Of a stretch of DNA of 64,000 bases, positions 35,329-43,700 are shown one piece after another. The notes beneath the pieces are model-generated. The model did no database searches. It had not been told where the DNA came from and saw only the letters and a list, made by a program, of their open reading frames with translations. The stretch is taken from the NCBI RefSeq assembly GCF_014212495.1, contig NZ_JACKZC010000009.1:1-64000 (forward strand), given 5' to 3'. Positions within the stretch are counted from its first letter, which is position 1. Each line of letters opens with the position of its first letter. The translations under genes and the position numbers were made by a program. Source of the DNA: Pontibacter sp. Tf4. Its GTDB lineage: Bacteria > Bacteroidota > Bacteroidia > Cytophagales > Hymenobacteraceae.

Positions 35329-36432
35329 TCATATCATCAATAATCGCCAGATGCCTGCTATTAACACTACACCTAACGCAATGGGCGTAAGCACTTTCCA
35401 GCATAAGTGCATCAGCTGATCTACGCGCAGACGCGGATAGGTCCAGCGGATCTGCAGTTGCAGGAACAGCAGCACAAACGTTTTGCTCAGCAACCAGAAG
35501 CCTCCCCATAGTATACTTGATAGCTCTCCTACGGTGCCGGTGGTCCAATAAGCTAAACTGAAAGGGCCGATGTTCGGCAGTGGTGTATTCCAGCTTCCCA
35601 GGAAAAGGATCACCGCTACCAGGCTAACCAGCACCATCATGCTATACTCTGCCAGGAACAGCATGGCAAACCGGAACCCTGAATATTCTACGTGAAAACC
35701 CGCCACCAACTCCGACTCTGCTTCCGGAATATCGAAAGGCGCACGGTTGCTTTCGGCCAGCGAGGCGATGAAGTAGATCACAAAAGCAACCATTAGTATA
35801 GGAGCCCGGAAAATGTTCCAGGTGGTAATGCCGCCTATAGTTGTCGTGTTGATACCCAGCGCTTCGATGCCAAACAACCAGTTTATTTCATGTTCCAGCC
35901 CCGGAAACTGGTTTATCAAAGCGCCTTGCTGGTAACTGATCTCCTGAAAATCCAAAGATTGGCACACCATAACAGCAGCAAGTATAGCCAGGCCAGCCGG
36001 AATCTCATACGACACGATCTGCGCTACCGAGCGCATGGCTCCCAGCATGGCATATTTGTTATTAGAGCCCCAGCCCGCCATCAGCAAACCAACTACATCC
36101 AATGAGATGATTGCCAGCAAGTAAAAAACGCCAATACCGATGCCCGCAGGCACCAGATCCGGAGTGAATGGAATGACGGCAAAACCAGCAAAAACAGCAG
36201 CAAAAATTAGGATCGGGGCCAGTTTAAACAGCTTTTTATCGGCAGCGGCGGGTACTATGTCTTCTTTCTGCAAGAGCTTTAGTACATCCAGCACTGCCTG
36301 TAACGAACCGTGCGGACCTGCCTCGGTTGGGCCCATGCGGTCCTGCATAAAAGCCGCCACCTTCCGCTCTGCATACGCCAGCACGATCACTATAGATAGT
36401 AATAGCACAAGTGTCAGCACAAAAGCGAGCAT
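35329..36432 (-). CDS. nuoH: NADH-quinone oxidoreductase subunit H
   Basis: 367 residues with eight or nine membrane helices. It forms the quinone-binding contact with the peripheral arm. Signatures: ERKVAAFMQDRMGPTEAGPHG near the start, the acidic loop EIPAGLAIL, NRAPFDIPEAESELVAGFHVEYSGFRFAMLFLAEY and WTYPRLRVDQLMHLCWK. It is the first complex-I gene of this cluster: nuoA to nuoG are not upstream, where a repeat-rich spacer and a glutathionylspermidine-synthase-like gene lie instead. A perfect -7 element 25 bases upstream indicates that transcription can begin here. Confidence 0.96.
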   Translation of the reverse strand: MLAFVLTLVLLLSIVIVLAYAERKVAAFMQDRMGPTEAGPHGSLQAVLDVLKLLQKEDIVPAAADKKLFKLAPILIFAAVFAGFAVIPFTPDLVPAGIGIGVFYLLAIISLDVVGLLMAGWGSNNKYAMLGAMRSVAQIVSYEIPAGLAILAAVMVCQSLDFQEISYQQGALINQFPGLEHEINWLFGIEALGINTTTIGGITTWNIFRAPILMVAFVIYFIASLAESNRAPFDIPEAESELVAGFHVEYSGFRFAMLFLAEYSMMVLVSLVAVILFLGSWNTPLPNIGPFSLAYWTTGTVGELSSILWGGFWLLSKTFVLLFLQLQIRWTYPRLRVDQLMHLCWKVLTPIALGVVLIAGIWRLLMI

Positions 36433-36456
36433 AGGCGGTTAGGGTTTATTAGCTGG

Positions 36457-36464
36457 CAAAGGTA
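36457..36464 (-). promoter_or_regulatory. -7 element for the nuoH-N operon
   Basis: TACCTTTG on the minus strand matches TAnnTTTG and would place the transcript start about 20 bases before nuoH. No TTG is seen at the standard spacing. Confidence 0.45.
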
Positions 36465-36589
36465 GTTTTTAATGTGCTAATGTGGTAATAATTGTTTAAG
36501 GTGCTAATGTCTGAATCTTTAAACAGGACCCCTACCCCAAGGATTTACAAAATTTAGGGATGAGCAGGATAAAACTATAGTTTCACATT

Positions 36590-36700
36590 TTTGCTGGCGC
36601 GAGTTTGTAACTCGTGCCTATTTATAGTGTTGAGTTTGTAACTCAACTGGGCGGGACGCCCAACTATAGTTCGTCACGAGCGAGGACGCTCTCGCCATCG
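36590..36700. repeat. cluster of four short hairpins
   Basis: In the 342-base spacer between the ATP-grasp gene and nuoH, GAGTT-tgt-AACTC occurs twice (36601-36613 and 36632-36644). It is followed by a GGGC..GCCC hairpin (36649-36661) and a GCGAG..CTCGC hairpin (36680-36695), with CTATAG palindromes nearby. Flanking parts carry AATGTGCTAATG-type repeats in opposite orientation. No gene. Confidence 0.65.
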
Positions 36701-36774
36701 CATTAACCTATATTAGTTCAGCACATTAACACATTTTTACATCAGCACATTACTCCATCTTCAAATCTGAGAAC

Positions 36775-37962
36775 CTACTCTACCAAATGCGGCACAAACT
36801 GCGACAGGTTGGTGATGATGCCTTTCTCTCTTCTAAAACCGATAGCACAACCTTCTCCTGCCCAGAAAACGCCTGCCTGGTAGGTATAGCCTTTGTTGTC
36901 TTGTGGCAGGTCGCACCAGCGTTGGTATACCTGCTGTTGCTGGTCGTATTCGCCTTCCATTTTGGTAACACGTACCTTATCTACCACTTCTATACTCTGC
37001 CCTTCACGGCCGAAATATGGCTTACGGATGTACTTGTCTCTTAAAGGTGCAAGGTCTGCTTCTAATAGTAGCGGGTGGTACGGGTAGGCTTTCCAGAGCC
37101 AGGCCAGCATGCCTTTGCTTTGAAACAACAAGGTATAAGCCGGGTTCGCGATCACCACATTCCGGCTGCGCACAAGCTGCGTCAGGCTTTCGCAAAGTTC
37201 AGGTTCTTCCCAGGCAATCTGCTCCCAGGGCAGTAACTTGAACAGGAACGGAAACTGCTGCCATTGCTCCTGCCCTATCTGCGCCCAAACGCCACGCTCT
37301 GCACCCTGTGTAGAAATATTTACTTCCTCAATCGGGCTCAGGTGTGTATCAAAACCGGCTTCGGTGGCAGCCTGGGTCAGCACAGCACAGTTGGTTTCGT
37401 CTTCGGCGCTACCACCGATATAGGTCAACAGCAAAGCAGGGGCAAGATCATTGTTCATCATGCGCCAGGTTTTGAATTGCTCAACCAGTGCCTCGTATAA
37501 GCCGGAATACTGGTTAGCATCGTTTTTACCGGCCGCCGCCAGGCTTGCCCATTGCACCACAGCCGTTTCGGGTATGGATGTGGCTGTATCAGCGTTAAAC
37601 TCAAGCAGCTTCGGTCCTTCGGGGGTTTGGGCCAGGTCAAAACGGCCATACAGGTGCCAGTGGCGGTCGTCGTTCCAAGACTGGCGTACCAGTTGCCACA
37701 GGTTCTGCGGTATTCCCAGCACATTCAGGAAAGCATCCGGCAGATCGTCGGGCACCGCCTGTAGCATCATGTCGTACAAGGTGTCGGCAGCTTCCAATAA
37801 GGCATCGGCATCCGTTTCGTTCAGGACCACAGCCTCACCGGGTACATAATTGGCGCAACCATCTTCCACACACCAGTCCCAGCCAAGTCCGCGCACAGCA
37901 GTTTCTACATCGCCCGTGTGTGGTTCCAGGCGCATTCTTATTCTTAAATTATCCAGCATCAA
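36775..37962 (-). CDS. ygiC: glutathionylspermidine synthase-like ATP-grasp protein (YgiC/YjfC type)
   Basis: 395 residues. ATP-grasp enzyme of the GSP_synth family; the segments HWHLYGRFDLAQTPEGPKLLEFNADTATS, LFQSKGMLAWLW, RDKYIRKPYFGREGQSI and YQAGVFWAGEG are characteristic (E and N of LEFNAD bind metal, the KP-x-x-GREG loop binds ATP). The N-terminal amidase domain of true glutathionylspermidine synthase/amidase is absent, as in E. coli YgiC and YjfC, so it may ligate an amine to a peptide; the substrate is unknown. The lipoprotein gene ends 20 bases upstream; this order and partner match E. coli ygiB-ygiC. Confidence 0.88.
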   Translation of the reverse strand: MMLDNLRIRMRLEPHTGDVETAVRGLGWDWCVEDGCANYVPGEAVVLNETDADALLEAADTLYDMMLQAVPDDLPDAFLNVLGIPQNLWQLVRQSWNDDRHWHLYGRFDLAQTPEGPKLLEFNADTATSIPETAVVQWASLAAAGKNDANQYSGLYEALVEQFKTWRMMNNDLAPALLLTYIGGSAEDETNCAVLTQAATEAGFDTHLSPIEEVNISTQGAERGVWAQIGQEQWQQFPFLFKLLPWEQIAWEEPELCESLTQLVRSRNVVIANPAYTLLFQSKGMLAWLWKAYPYHPLLLEADLAPLRDKYIRKPYFGREGQSIEVVDKVRVTKMEGEYDQQQQVYQRWCDLPQDNKGYTYQAGVFWAGEGCAIGFRREKGIITNLSQFVPHLVE

Positions 37963-37982
37963 CTATAGTTCTGAAATGATAC

Positions 37983-38534
37983 TTACCCGCCAAAACCGCC
38001 GCCACTGCTGCGACCTCTGAAATAGCCACTTCTGCCGGAGCGCGGCGCTGTGCTCTGCTGCCGGTAGGTCTGTACGTTCTGGCGCCAGGCTGCCGTGTTG
38101 TTCATAACGCCGGGGTTTGCATAGTAAGCAGGTCGGGGCGACATCATGCGGCCTGCCATGTAGCCCATGCCGCTCCACCACAACACGCTGCCCAGTCCAA
38201 AACCACCCTGCTGGTATGTTTGCTGGTTAGCTGCCAGGTCTTTCATCTGATTTTCGAGTGCCAGACCCTGAAGCGTGTCTACCCGGCCATCGTTATACTT
38301 TAAAATAGCCATACTTCCACCCGGAGCGGTCGTGCGTTCGTCAGTGATTTTCCATTGATCAGGCGCTTCTTCGGTAAGTTCGGTAATGATGCCGTCCGGT
38401 ACTTTCACTTCTTCACTGGTACCTGTAGTGTTGTTACTGCTGTCGCCGCAGCTGGTCAGGCCCATACAGGTAGCTGCCGCTACAATAAAAGCGTTTCGTT
38501 TCAGGTCGCCAATGCGCAGGTATCGTTTTTTCAT
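37983..38534 (-). CDS. lipoprotein paired with the YgiC-like gene (possible YgiB/UPF0441 counterpart)
   Basis: 183 residues from the ATG at 38534; the frame is open to 38609 but only this start gives a proper lipoprotein signal: KKRYLRIGDLKRNAFIVAAA then LTSC as lipobox. The middle (VKVPDGIITELTEEAPDQWKITDERT) is soluble. The C-terminus is low-complexity and rich in Gly, Ser and Arg (SGRSGYFRGRSSGGGFGG), with several aromatic residues. The basic, Gly/Ser-rich end and the position before an ATP-grasp gene recall E. coli YgiB (UPF0441/DUF1190). The relation is inferred mainly from context and style, not from strong sequence motifs. Confidence 0.75.
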   Translation of the reverse strand: MKKRYLRIGDLKRNAFIVAAATCMGLTSCGDSSNNTTGTSEEVKVPDGIITELTEEAPDQWKITDERTTAPGGSMAILKYNDGRVDTLQGLALENQMKDLAANQQTYQQGGFGLGSVLWWSGMGYMAGRMMSPRPAYYANPGVMNNTAAWRQNVQTYRQQSTAPRSGRSGYFRGRSSGGGFGG

Positions 38535-38635
38535 AAGTTCTGATGGATTACAGTTAAAGGTACGGTTTTTACACCGAATTTGATAATTAAGCCCGGATTT
38601 GGGCCTCAATTGGTCTGGTTGAAGGGCTTTGGTTT

Positions 38636-39000
38636 AGCTATAGTTTTATAGTTGAAACTATATTCTCAAGGTTATGAAAAAACACCCCCTACCCCTCTCA
38701 AGAGGGGAATTTCAGCTATAACTTTAGTTTGATTTATAGTTTCATAGTTGCAGTGGTTCAAACCACCCCTACCCCTCCTTATCCAAGGAGGGGAACTCCG
38801 ATACTGCTATAGATTCAACTATAGTTCTATAGTTGCTGCTTTAACACCCCTGTAGTCCCCTCAAGGGGACAATCTCTGCCTTTGCTATAGTTGAAGCTAT
38901 AGTTCTATAGTTACAACTCAAGAGCAGGTAGGCGCAGCCTGCCCCGAGGAATTACAACCACGAACAAGAAATCAATCTGCTATCACTACAAGCAGGTAAA
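38636..39000. repeat. mosaic of intergenic hairpin repeats, copy A
   Basis: No gene. A run of palindromic units: CTATAG arrays (38636-38645, 38811-38833, 38886-38910), several C4-x-C4/G4-type hairpins (for example CCCCTCCTT..AAGGAGGGG at about 38770-38793) and a GCAGGTAGGCGCAGCCTGC hairpin. The block at 38753-38798 recurs almost unchanged at 50364-50409, in the same order relative to the structured element that follows. Confidence 0.8.
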
Positions 39001-39257
39001 GCAACTATAGCCAAAGTCGTAGCTATCGAATTTGATCTCAGTCTTTGGGTTGAGCGCCTTTGACTTGTTGCGGTGCCGCCAGGCAATCCGAGGTACGAGG
39101 ATAGCAAGAAGGCAGCAGCGCGATGCCCGAAGACGGGGCCTCCCGGCCCGGGAGGGAGCCAAGCTAACTATAAAACGATAGGCTCATAAAGCTCCCAGGA
39201 TTAGAAGTAGCTATAGAACTACGGCTTGGTTCTAATAGTAGGCAACGTAAACTATAG
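39001..39257. ncRNA. structured intergenic element, copy A
   Basis: A near copy of 50524-50779. The core is closed by GTCTTTGGG..GCGC (39041-39057) pairing with GCGC..CCCGAAGAC (39118-39134). Inside are three helices: TTGC/GCAA (39068-39071 with 39104-39107), TGCC/GGCA (39074-39077 with 39082-39085) and ATCC/GGAT (39086-39089 with 39099-39102), the last capped by GAGGTACGA. A CCTCCC/GGGAGG hairpin follows (39139-39155). In copy B the inner helices have different bases but still pair, so the fold appears selected. Strand and function are unknown; it lies at the 3' side of leftward murI. Transcribed RNA is inferred. Confidence 0.6.
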
Positions 39258-39450
39258 AAGGATAGGCTGTATAAGATCCCTCGACTTCGCTCGGGATGAC
39301 AAAGAAGCAACTATAGCCTGAGATAGATTTCTCACTCTGTTCGAAATGACAGAAGTGTGTTATTGCACATATAAGATGTCTCGGCTTTGCTCGACATGAC
39401 AAATAGGGAAACTATAACTTATCAAACTATAGCTCAACCCAGAACCGACC

Positions 39451-40266
39451 TTATTCCCATAACGGATAATGCTCCAACTCTACTTCCCTCTTAAAGAAAA
39501 TACGGGTGCTTTCTTCGAAGGAACGGGTAAAATCAGACACATAGAAATGATGATCGCCGGTTAACTTATCCGAGGCCAGGTCATGCTGCTCCAGGTAGTT
39601 CTTCACGTGCTGAGCTACAATCTGGCTGGCATCCAGCACATCCACTTTGCCTTTATAGTAATTTTCGATCTGTTTTTTGATGAGCGGATAGTGCGTACAA
39701 CCTAAAATGAGCGCTTCAATGTTGTAAAGGTCCGGGTCCGAGAGGTAAGCATGAATGACACTTTCTGAGATGGTATCGTTAAAGAAACCTTCCTCGATCA
39801 TGGCGGCCAGCAGCGGCGTAGCATGCGACTTCAGTTCGATGCCCAGGTCCAGCGCATCTACTTTTTTGCGGTACACATTCGAATTTACAGTTTGCTTGGT
39901 GCCGATCAGGCCGATGGTTTTGCCGGGATAGGTATTGCCGATGTACGAAACAATCGGGTCGATCACGTTCAGCACTTTGGCTTTGCTGCCCACATATTCT
40001 TTTACCAGCTCGTAAGCCGCCGCCGAAGCCGAGTTGCAGGCTATCAGAATAACTTTACATTGCTGCTTCAGGAGCAGGTTACAGATCTTGACCGAGTAAG
40101 CCTGTATGGCCGCAGCCGACTTATCGCCATAGGGCAAGTGAGCAGTATCTCCGAAATAAATCAGTTTTTCGTTGGGCATCAGTTTTGTAATTGCCTGAGC
40201 CACAGTAAGTCCGCCAATACCGCTGTCAAAAATTCCGATCGGCCAGTGTCTTTTCTCGTTTTCCAT
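39451..40266 (-). CDS. murI: glutamate racemase
   Basis: 271 residues. It converts L- to D-glutamate for peptidoglycan. Motifs: IGIFDSGIGGLTVAQ (phosphate-binding-like loop and catalytic Asp), YFGDTAHLPYG, IACNSASA with first catalytic Cys77, and ALILGCTHYPLI with the second Cys. Length normal. Transcribed alone leftward; its 3' side is occupied by the repeat mosaic and structured element. The spacer upstream is AT-rich. Confidence 0.97.
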   Translation of the reverse strand: MENEKRHWPIGIFDSGIGGLTVAQAITKLMPNEKLIYFGDTAHLPYGDKSAAAIQAYSVKICNLLLKQQCKVILIACNSASAAAYELVKEYVGSKAKVLNVIDPIVSYIGNTYPGKTIGLIGTKQTVNSNVYRKKVDALDLGIELKSHATPLLAAMIEEGFFNDTISESVIHAYLSDPDLYNIEALILGCTHYPLIKKQIENYYKGKVDVLDASQIVAQHVKNYLEQHDLASDKLTGDHHFYVSDFTRSFEESTRIFFKREVELEHYPLWE

Positions 40267-40597
40267 CGTATGCGAAATTACTTAAAAACCGATTTATATG
40301 CCGTTTACCCGTAAAATATGTGTGTTCACAAAGTTGGGCAACCTTTTTGAATTATATAAAACTTAACTCAGTTACATTTGCAACAAGTATATTACAATAA
40401 CAAAAACAATAGTATAACTTTTATCAATTTCTTTGTAAATTTTAAACTAAAAGTTATATTTAACTGAATTTAGATTCCACAACTGTTGTCTTAGCCAGAT
40501 AGCAGCCTGCCAAAGGTGAACCTACTGCATAGTTTATGTGCACACAGTCAGACTATACTATTTTTTATTTCCCGGATAGTTAGATAAAAAGACCCTT
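40267..40597. other. AT-rich divergent spacer
   Basis: 331 bases between murI and the RDD gene. Composition falls sharply towards A/T at 40350-40480. No ORF, RNA gene or convincing promoter pair is seen on either strand, although promoters for both genes must lie here. Confidence 0.5.
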
Positions 40598-41101
40598 ATG
40601 CAAACAGCTCTTACCTTGCCCGCACCTACTATAAAGCGTTCATCCCTGTACGGCAGCCTGACCAGTCGTTTTGTGGCTTTTCTGGTTGATACGACCTTAC
40701 TGGTGTTCTTTTATACCATTATCTTTTATTCAGCAGGCAGCAATGCCCAGCACATCAGCTCCTGGGATAAATCGATGCACTCCGATGGCATCAGTTTTTC
40801 GGAATTGCTGCTTATTGGCAAGGTATTGTTCTTTAACGTGTACTTCCCGGCCGTGCACTGGCTGTATTATACCGTACTCGAGTCGTCGATGAAGCAGGCA
40901 ACGATAGGCAAATTTACGCTTGGCCTTAAAGTGACCGACCTGCGTGGCAAACGCATCAGCTTCTGGCAGGCCAATCTCCGCTACTTCAGCAAGCTTTTAT
41001 CCATTGCACCGGTTTGCCTTGGTTTTCTGCTGATGCTGACCACCCGCCGCAACCAGACATTTCATGATTATTTTGCACGTACGGTAGTTGTATCTGATTA
41101 G
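40598..41101 (+). CDS. RDD-family membrane protein
   Basis: 167 residues. The N-terminal SLTSRFVAFLVDTTLLVFFYTIIFY carries the Arg and Asp that name the family, and TIGKFTLGLKVTDLRGKRISFWQANLRYFSKLLS is the second family block. Three membrane segments are predicted. RDD proteins are of mostly unknown role, some linked to transport or stress. Monocistronic as far as can be seen. Confidence 0.88.
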   Translation: MQTALTLPAPTIKRSSLYGSLTSRFVAFLVDTTLLVFFYTIIFYSAGSNAQHISSWDKSMHSDGISFSELLLIGKVLFFNVYFPAVHWLYYTVLESSMKQATIGKFTLGLKVTDLRGKRISFWQANLRYFSKLLSIAPVCLGFLLMLTTRRNQTFHDYFARTVVVSD

Positions 41102-41194
41102 GGCTTTTCCTAAAAAAATTGTACAAAATATTGCCACATCCTTTTACGGGACTCGTATACCTATACCTGAGTATCAACAAGAAAGGAGTATAAT

Positions 41195-41590
41195 ATGCGA
41201 TTTATCCCAACCCGTTTCCACGGAGTATTGGACTATATAGTAGGTATCTTTATGATCATAGCACCGTGGATCCTTGATTTTTCGGACAACGACTATGCCA
41301 CCTGGACGATGGTAATTGCCGGCCTTGCCACTTTGCTGCAGACCGTGTTTACCGACTTTGAAGTTGGATTGGTTCGCCGCATACCCATGCAGAGCCATCT
41401 TATAGTTGATTTTAGTCTGGGTGTGCTGCTGGCGCTGTCGCCGTGGATGTTCGGATTTGCCGATCGTGTGTTTTTACCGCACCTGATCGTAGGTATTTTC
41501 TCTATCCTGGCTTCGCTTACCACGCACCGCGTACCAAGCCGTAGTTACAGGGCAGAGCATACCACCCCGGATCATATCCGAAACTTTTAA
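41195..41590 (+). CDS. SPW-repeat membrane protein
   Basis: 131 residues with four membrane helices in two related halves. Each half has the SPW-type pattern: FHGVLDYIVGIFMIIAPWILDF and MQSHLIVDFSLGVLLALSPWMFGFAD. The repeat arrangement (Pro-Trp at the helix end) is that of PF03779. Function unknown; such proteins often accompany stress functions. An A-rich stretch with GAAAGGAG lies just before the ATG and is one of few Shine-Dalgarno-like sites in the window. A terminator follows. Confidence 0.88.
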   Translation: MRFIPTRFHGVLDYIVGIFMIIAPWILDFSDNDYATWTMVIAGLATLLQTVFTDFEVGLVRRIPMQSHLIVDFSLGVLLALSPWMFGFADRVFLPHLIVGIFSILASLTTHRVPSRSYRAEHTTPDHIRNF

Positions 41591-41611
41591 GAACAAGCTA
41601 CATTAGTTTAA

Positions 41612-41642
41612 AAACAGGCCAGCCTTATCGGTTGGCCTGTTT
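41612..41642 (+). terminator. terminator after the SPW gene
   Basis: AAACAGGCCAGCC (41612-41624) pairs with GGTTGGCCTGTTT (41630-41642), with one G-U pair, then a T-rich tail. Confidence 0.85.
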
Positions 41643-41671
41643 AATTTTACCTCCTTCCGTCAGAAATACCT

Positions 41672-41679
41672 TAACTTTG
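41672..41679 (+). promoter_or_regulatory. -7 element immediately before uup
   Basis: TAACTTTG matches TAnnTTTG exactly and ends 4 bases before the ATG at 41684, so the transcript could be nearly leaderless. No TTG at the standard spacing is visible, so this is tentative. Confidence 0.35.
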
Positions 41680-41683
41680 CTTT

Positions 41684-43561
41684 ATGAATTACCTATCCGC
41701 AGAAAATATAGCAAAAAGCTACGGTGACCGCTGGCTGTTCAAAAACCTGAACTTTGGCATCAGCCAGGGGCAGCGTGTGGCACTGGTTGGTGTAAACGGC
41801 TCCGGAAAAACCACGTTACTGAATGTGCTTGCAGGCAAAATTCCGCCCGACGAAGGCATTGTAAGCGTGCGCAGGGAAGTGAGCATTGGCTTTTTAGGAC
41901 AGAACCCTGAGTTTGACGAGAACCTGACCGTGCAGCAAACTATATTTTCGGGACAGAGCGATGTGCTGGATGCCATACGTGAGTACGAAGTTGCCCTGGA
42001 GAACCCTGCTACCAGCCCAGACAAGATGCAGCGCATTATGGAACGGATGGATGAACTGCAGGCCTGGGACTTTGAGCTAAAAGTAAAACAGATCCTGTCC
42101 AAACTGGGCATTCATAACCTCGAGAACAAGATCAGCCATTTATCCGGAGGGCAGCGCAAGCGTGTGGCCATGGCCCGCGTACTGATTGAAGAGCCCACCA
42201 TGCTGATACTGGACGAACCGACCAACCACCTGGACCTGGACACGATCGAATGGCTCGAGAACCTGCTCTCTACCCAGAACACTACCCTGCTGATGGTAAC
42301 CCACGACCGTTATTTCCTGGACAAGGTAGCCAACGAAATTGCAGAACTGGACAACGGCGAACTATACACGTACAAAGGCAACTATAGCTATTTTGTAGAG
42401 AAGAAAGCATCGAGAGAGGAAATGGCCGCGGCCGAAACCGAGAAAGCCCGCAACCTGATGCGCAAAGAACTCGACTGGATTCGCCGTCAGCCAAAAGCAC
42501 GTGGTACCAAAGCCAAGTACCGGGTTGATGCCTTTGAGGAACTGAAAGAGAAAGCGGCAAAAAAAGTGAGTGGCCCGCAACTGGAACTATCGGTGAAAAC
42601 CACGCGCCAGGGCGGCAAGATCATTGAAGTAGATCATATCTCGAAGTCGTTTGGTAGCAAAAAGATTGTGGATGACTTTAGTTATGTGTTCAAGAAGAAG
42701 GACCGCATTGGTATAGTTGGCCCGAACGGTGCCGGCAAATCTACTTTCCTGAACATGCTGGTAGGCAAACTGCAACCCGACAGCGGAACAATTGATGCCG
42801 GCCAGACCACTGTTTTCGGTTACTATACCCAGGAGGAGCTTACGTTTAAAGAAGGACAGCGCGTTATTGATATTGCCAAGGAGATTGCCGAAGTAGTGGA
42901 AATGGCCAACGGCGAAGTAATTACAGCCAGCCAGTTTCTGCAGCATTTCCAGTTTGCGCCGGCGCAGCAATATACCATGGTTAATAAGCTGAGCGGTGGC
43001 GAAAAGCGTCGTCTGCAGTTGCTACGCGTGCTTATCAAAAACCCGAACTTCCTGATACTGGATGAGCCTACCAACGACCTGGACATTATTACGCTCAACA
43101 TATTGGAAGACTTCCTGCTGAACTTTGGTGGCTGCCTGCTTATCGTCAGCCACGACCGCTACTTTATGGACCGTTTGGTAGAGCATTTATTTGTATTCGA
43201 GGGCGAAGGCAAGATCCGCAACTTCCCGGGCAACTATACCGACTACCGCGAGTGGCAGAAGGAACAGGGCAAACAGGAACCGGAAGTTAAAACTATAGTT
43301 GCCGCCCCTGCTCCCGAGAAAAAAGAAGAACCTGCGCAGGCAAAACGCAAAGCCACCTACAACGAGAAAAAGGAATACGAGCAGTTAGAGAAAGACATTG
43401 CCAGGCTGGAAGCCCGCAAATCAGAGATTATAGAGCTGATGAACGCCGGCACCACCACCGACCACGCGCAATTAACCGCCTGGGCTACCGAACTGGAAAC
43501 GATTAACGAACAATTAGAAGAGAAGGAATTCCGCTGGCTGGAGCTGGCCGAACTGATGTAA
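41684..43561 (+). CDS. uup: ABC-F family ATPase, Uup type
   Basis: 625 residues, soluble. Two ATP-binding cassettes: Walker A GVNGSGKTT and GPNGAGKST, signatures LSGGQRKRVAMARVL and LSGGEKRRLQLLRVL, Walker B LILDEPTNHLD and LILDEPTNDLD. The linker between them is charged (about 240-300). After the second cassette comes a basic/Pro-Ala linker and a C-terminal coiled coil (about 555-625; YEQLEKDIARLEARKSEIIELM) typical of Uup, which binds DNA in E. coli. ABC-F proteins act on ribosomes or, for Uup, in transposon excision/ribosome biogenesis. Terminators flank the gene. Confidence 0.95.
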   Translation: MNYLSAENIAKSYGDRWLFKNLNFGISQGQRVALVGVNGSGKTTLLNVLAGKIPPDEGIVSVRREVSIGFLGQNPEFDENLTVQQTIFSGQSDVLDAIREYEVALENPATSPDKMQRIMERMDELQAWDFELKVKQILSKLGIHNLENKISHLSGGQRKRVAMARVLIEEPTMLILDEPTNHLDLDTIEWLENLLSTQNTTLLMVTHDRYFLDKVANEIAELDNGELYTYKGNYSYFVEKKASREEMAAAETEKARNLMRKELDWIRRQPKARGTKAKYRVDAFEELKEKAAKKVSGPQLELSVKTTRQGGKIIEVDHISKSFGSKKIVDDFSYVFKKKDRIGIVGPNGAGKSTFLNMLVGKLQPDSGTIDAGQTTVFGYYTQEELTFKEGQRVIDIAKEIAEVVEMANGEVITASQFLQHFQFAPAQQYTMVNKLSGGEKRRLQLLRVLIKNPNFLILDEPTNDLDIITLNILEDFLLNFGGCLLIVSHDRYFMDRLVEHLFVFEGEGKIRNFPGNYTDYREWQKEQGKQEPEVKTIVAAPAPEKKEEPAQAKRKATYNEKKEYEQLEKDIARLEARKSEIIELMNAGTTTDHAQLTAWATELETINEQLEEKEFRWLELAELM

Positions 43562-43586
43562 CTATAACCGATTGCAACTATAGCAG

Positions 43587-43622
43587 AGCGCTGTTCAGGT
43601 AAACCCGGGGCAGCGCTTTTTT
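43587..43622 (+). terminator. terminator after uup
   Basis: AGCGCTG (43587-43593) pairs with CAGCGCT (43611-43617), followed by seven T in a row. It separates uup from the independent leader transcript downstream. Confidence 0.8.
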
Positions 43623-43654
43623 TAGCTAAATTTCCGACCTTCACGTAACAGTAC

Positions 43655-43684
43655 TTGCAAATCCGGAAATATCTCCCATATTTG
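43655..43684 (+). promoter_or_regulatory. promoter of the phenylalanine hydroxylase leader
   Basis: TTG (43655-43657), 19 bases and CATATTTG (43677-43684, 7 of 8 matches to TAnnTTTG) give a well-spaced Bacteroidota promoter. Transcription would start near 43689, about a dozen bases before the leader-peptide ATG. Confidence 0.65.
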
Positions 43685-43700
43685 CAATACAGATAAACAC

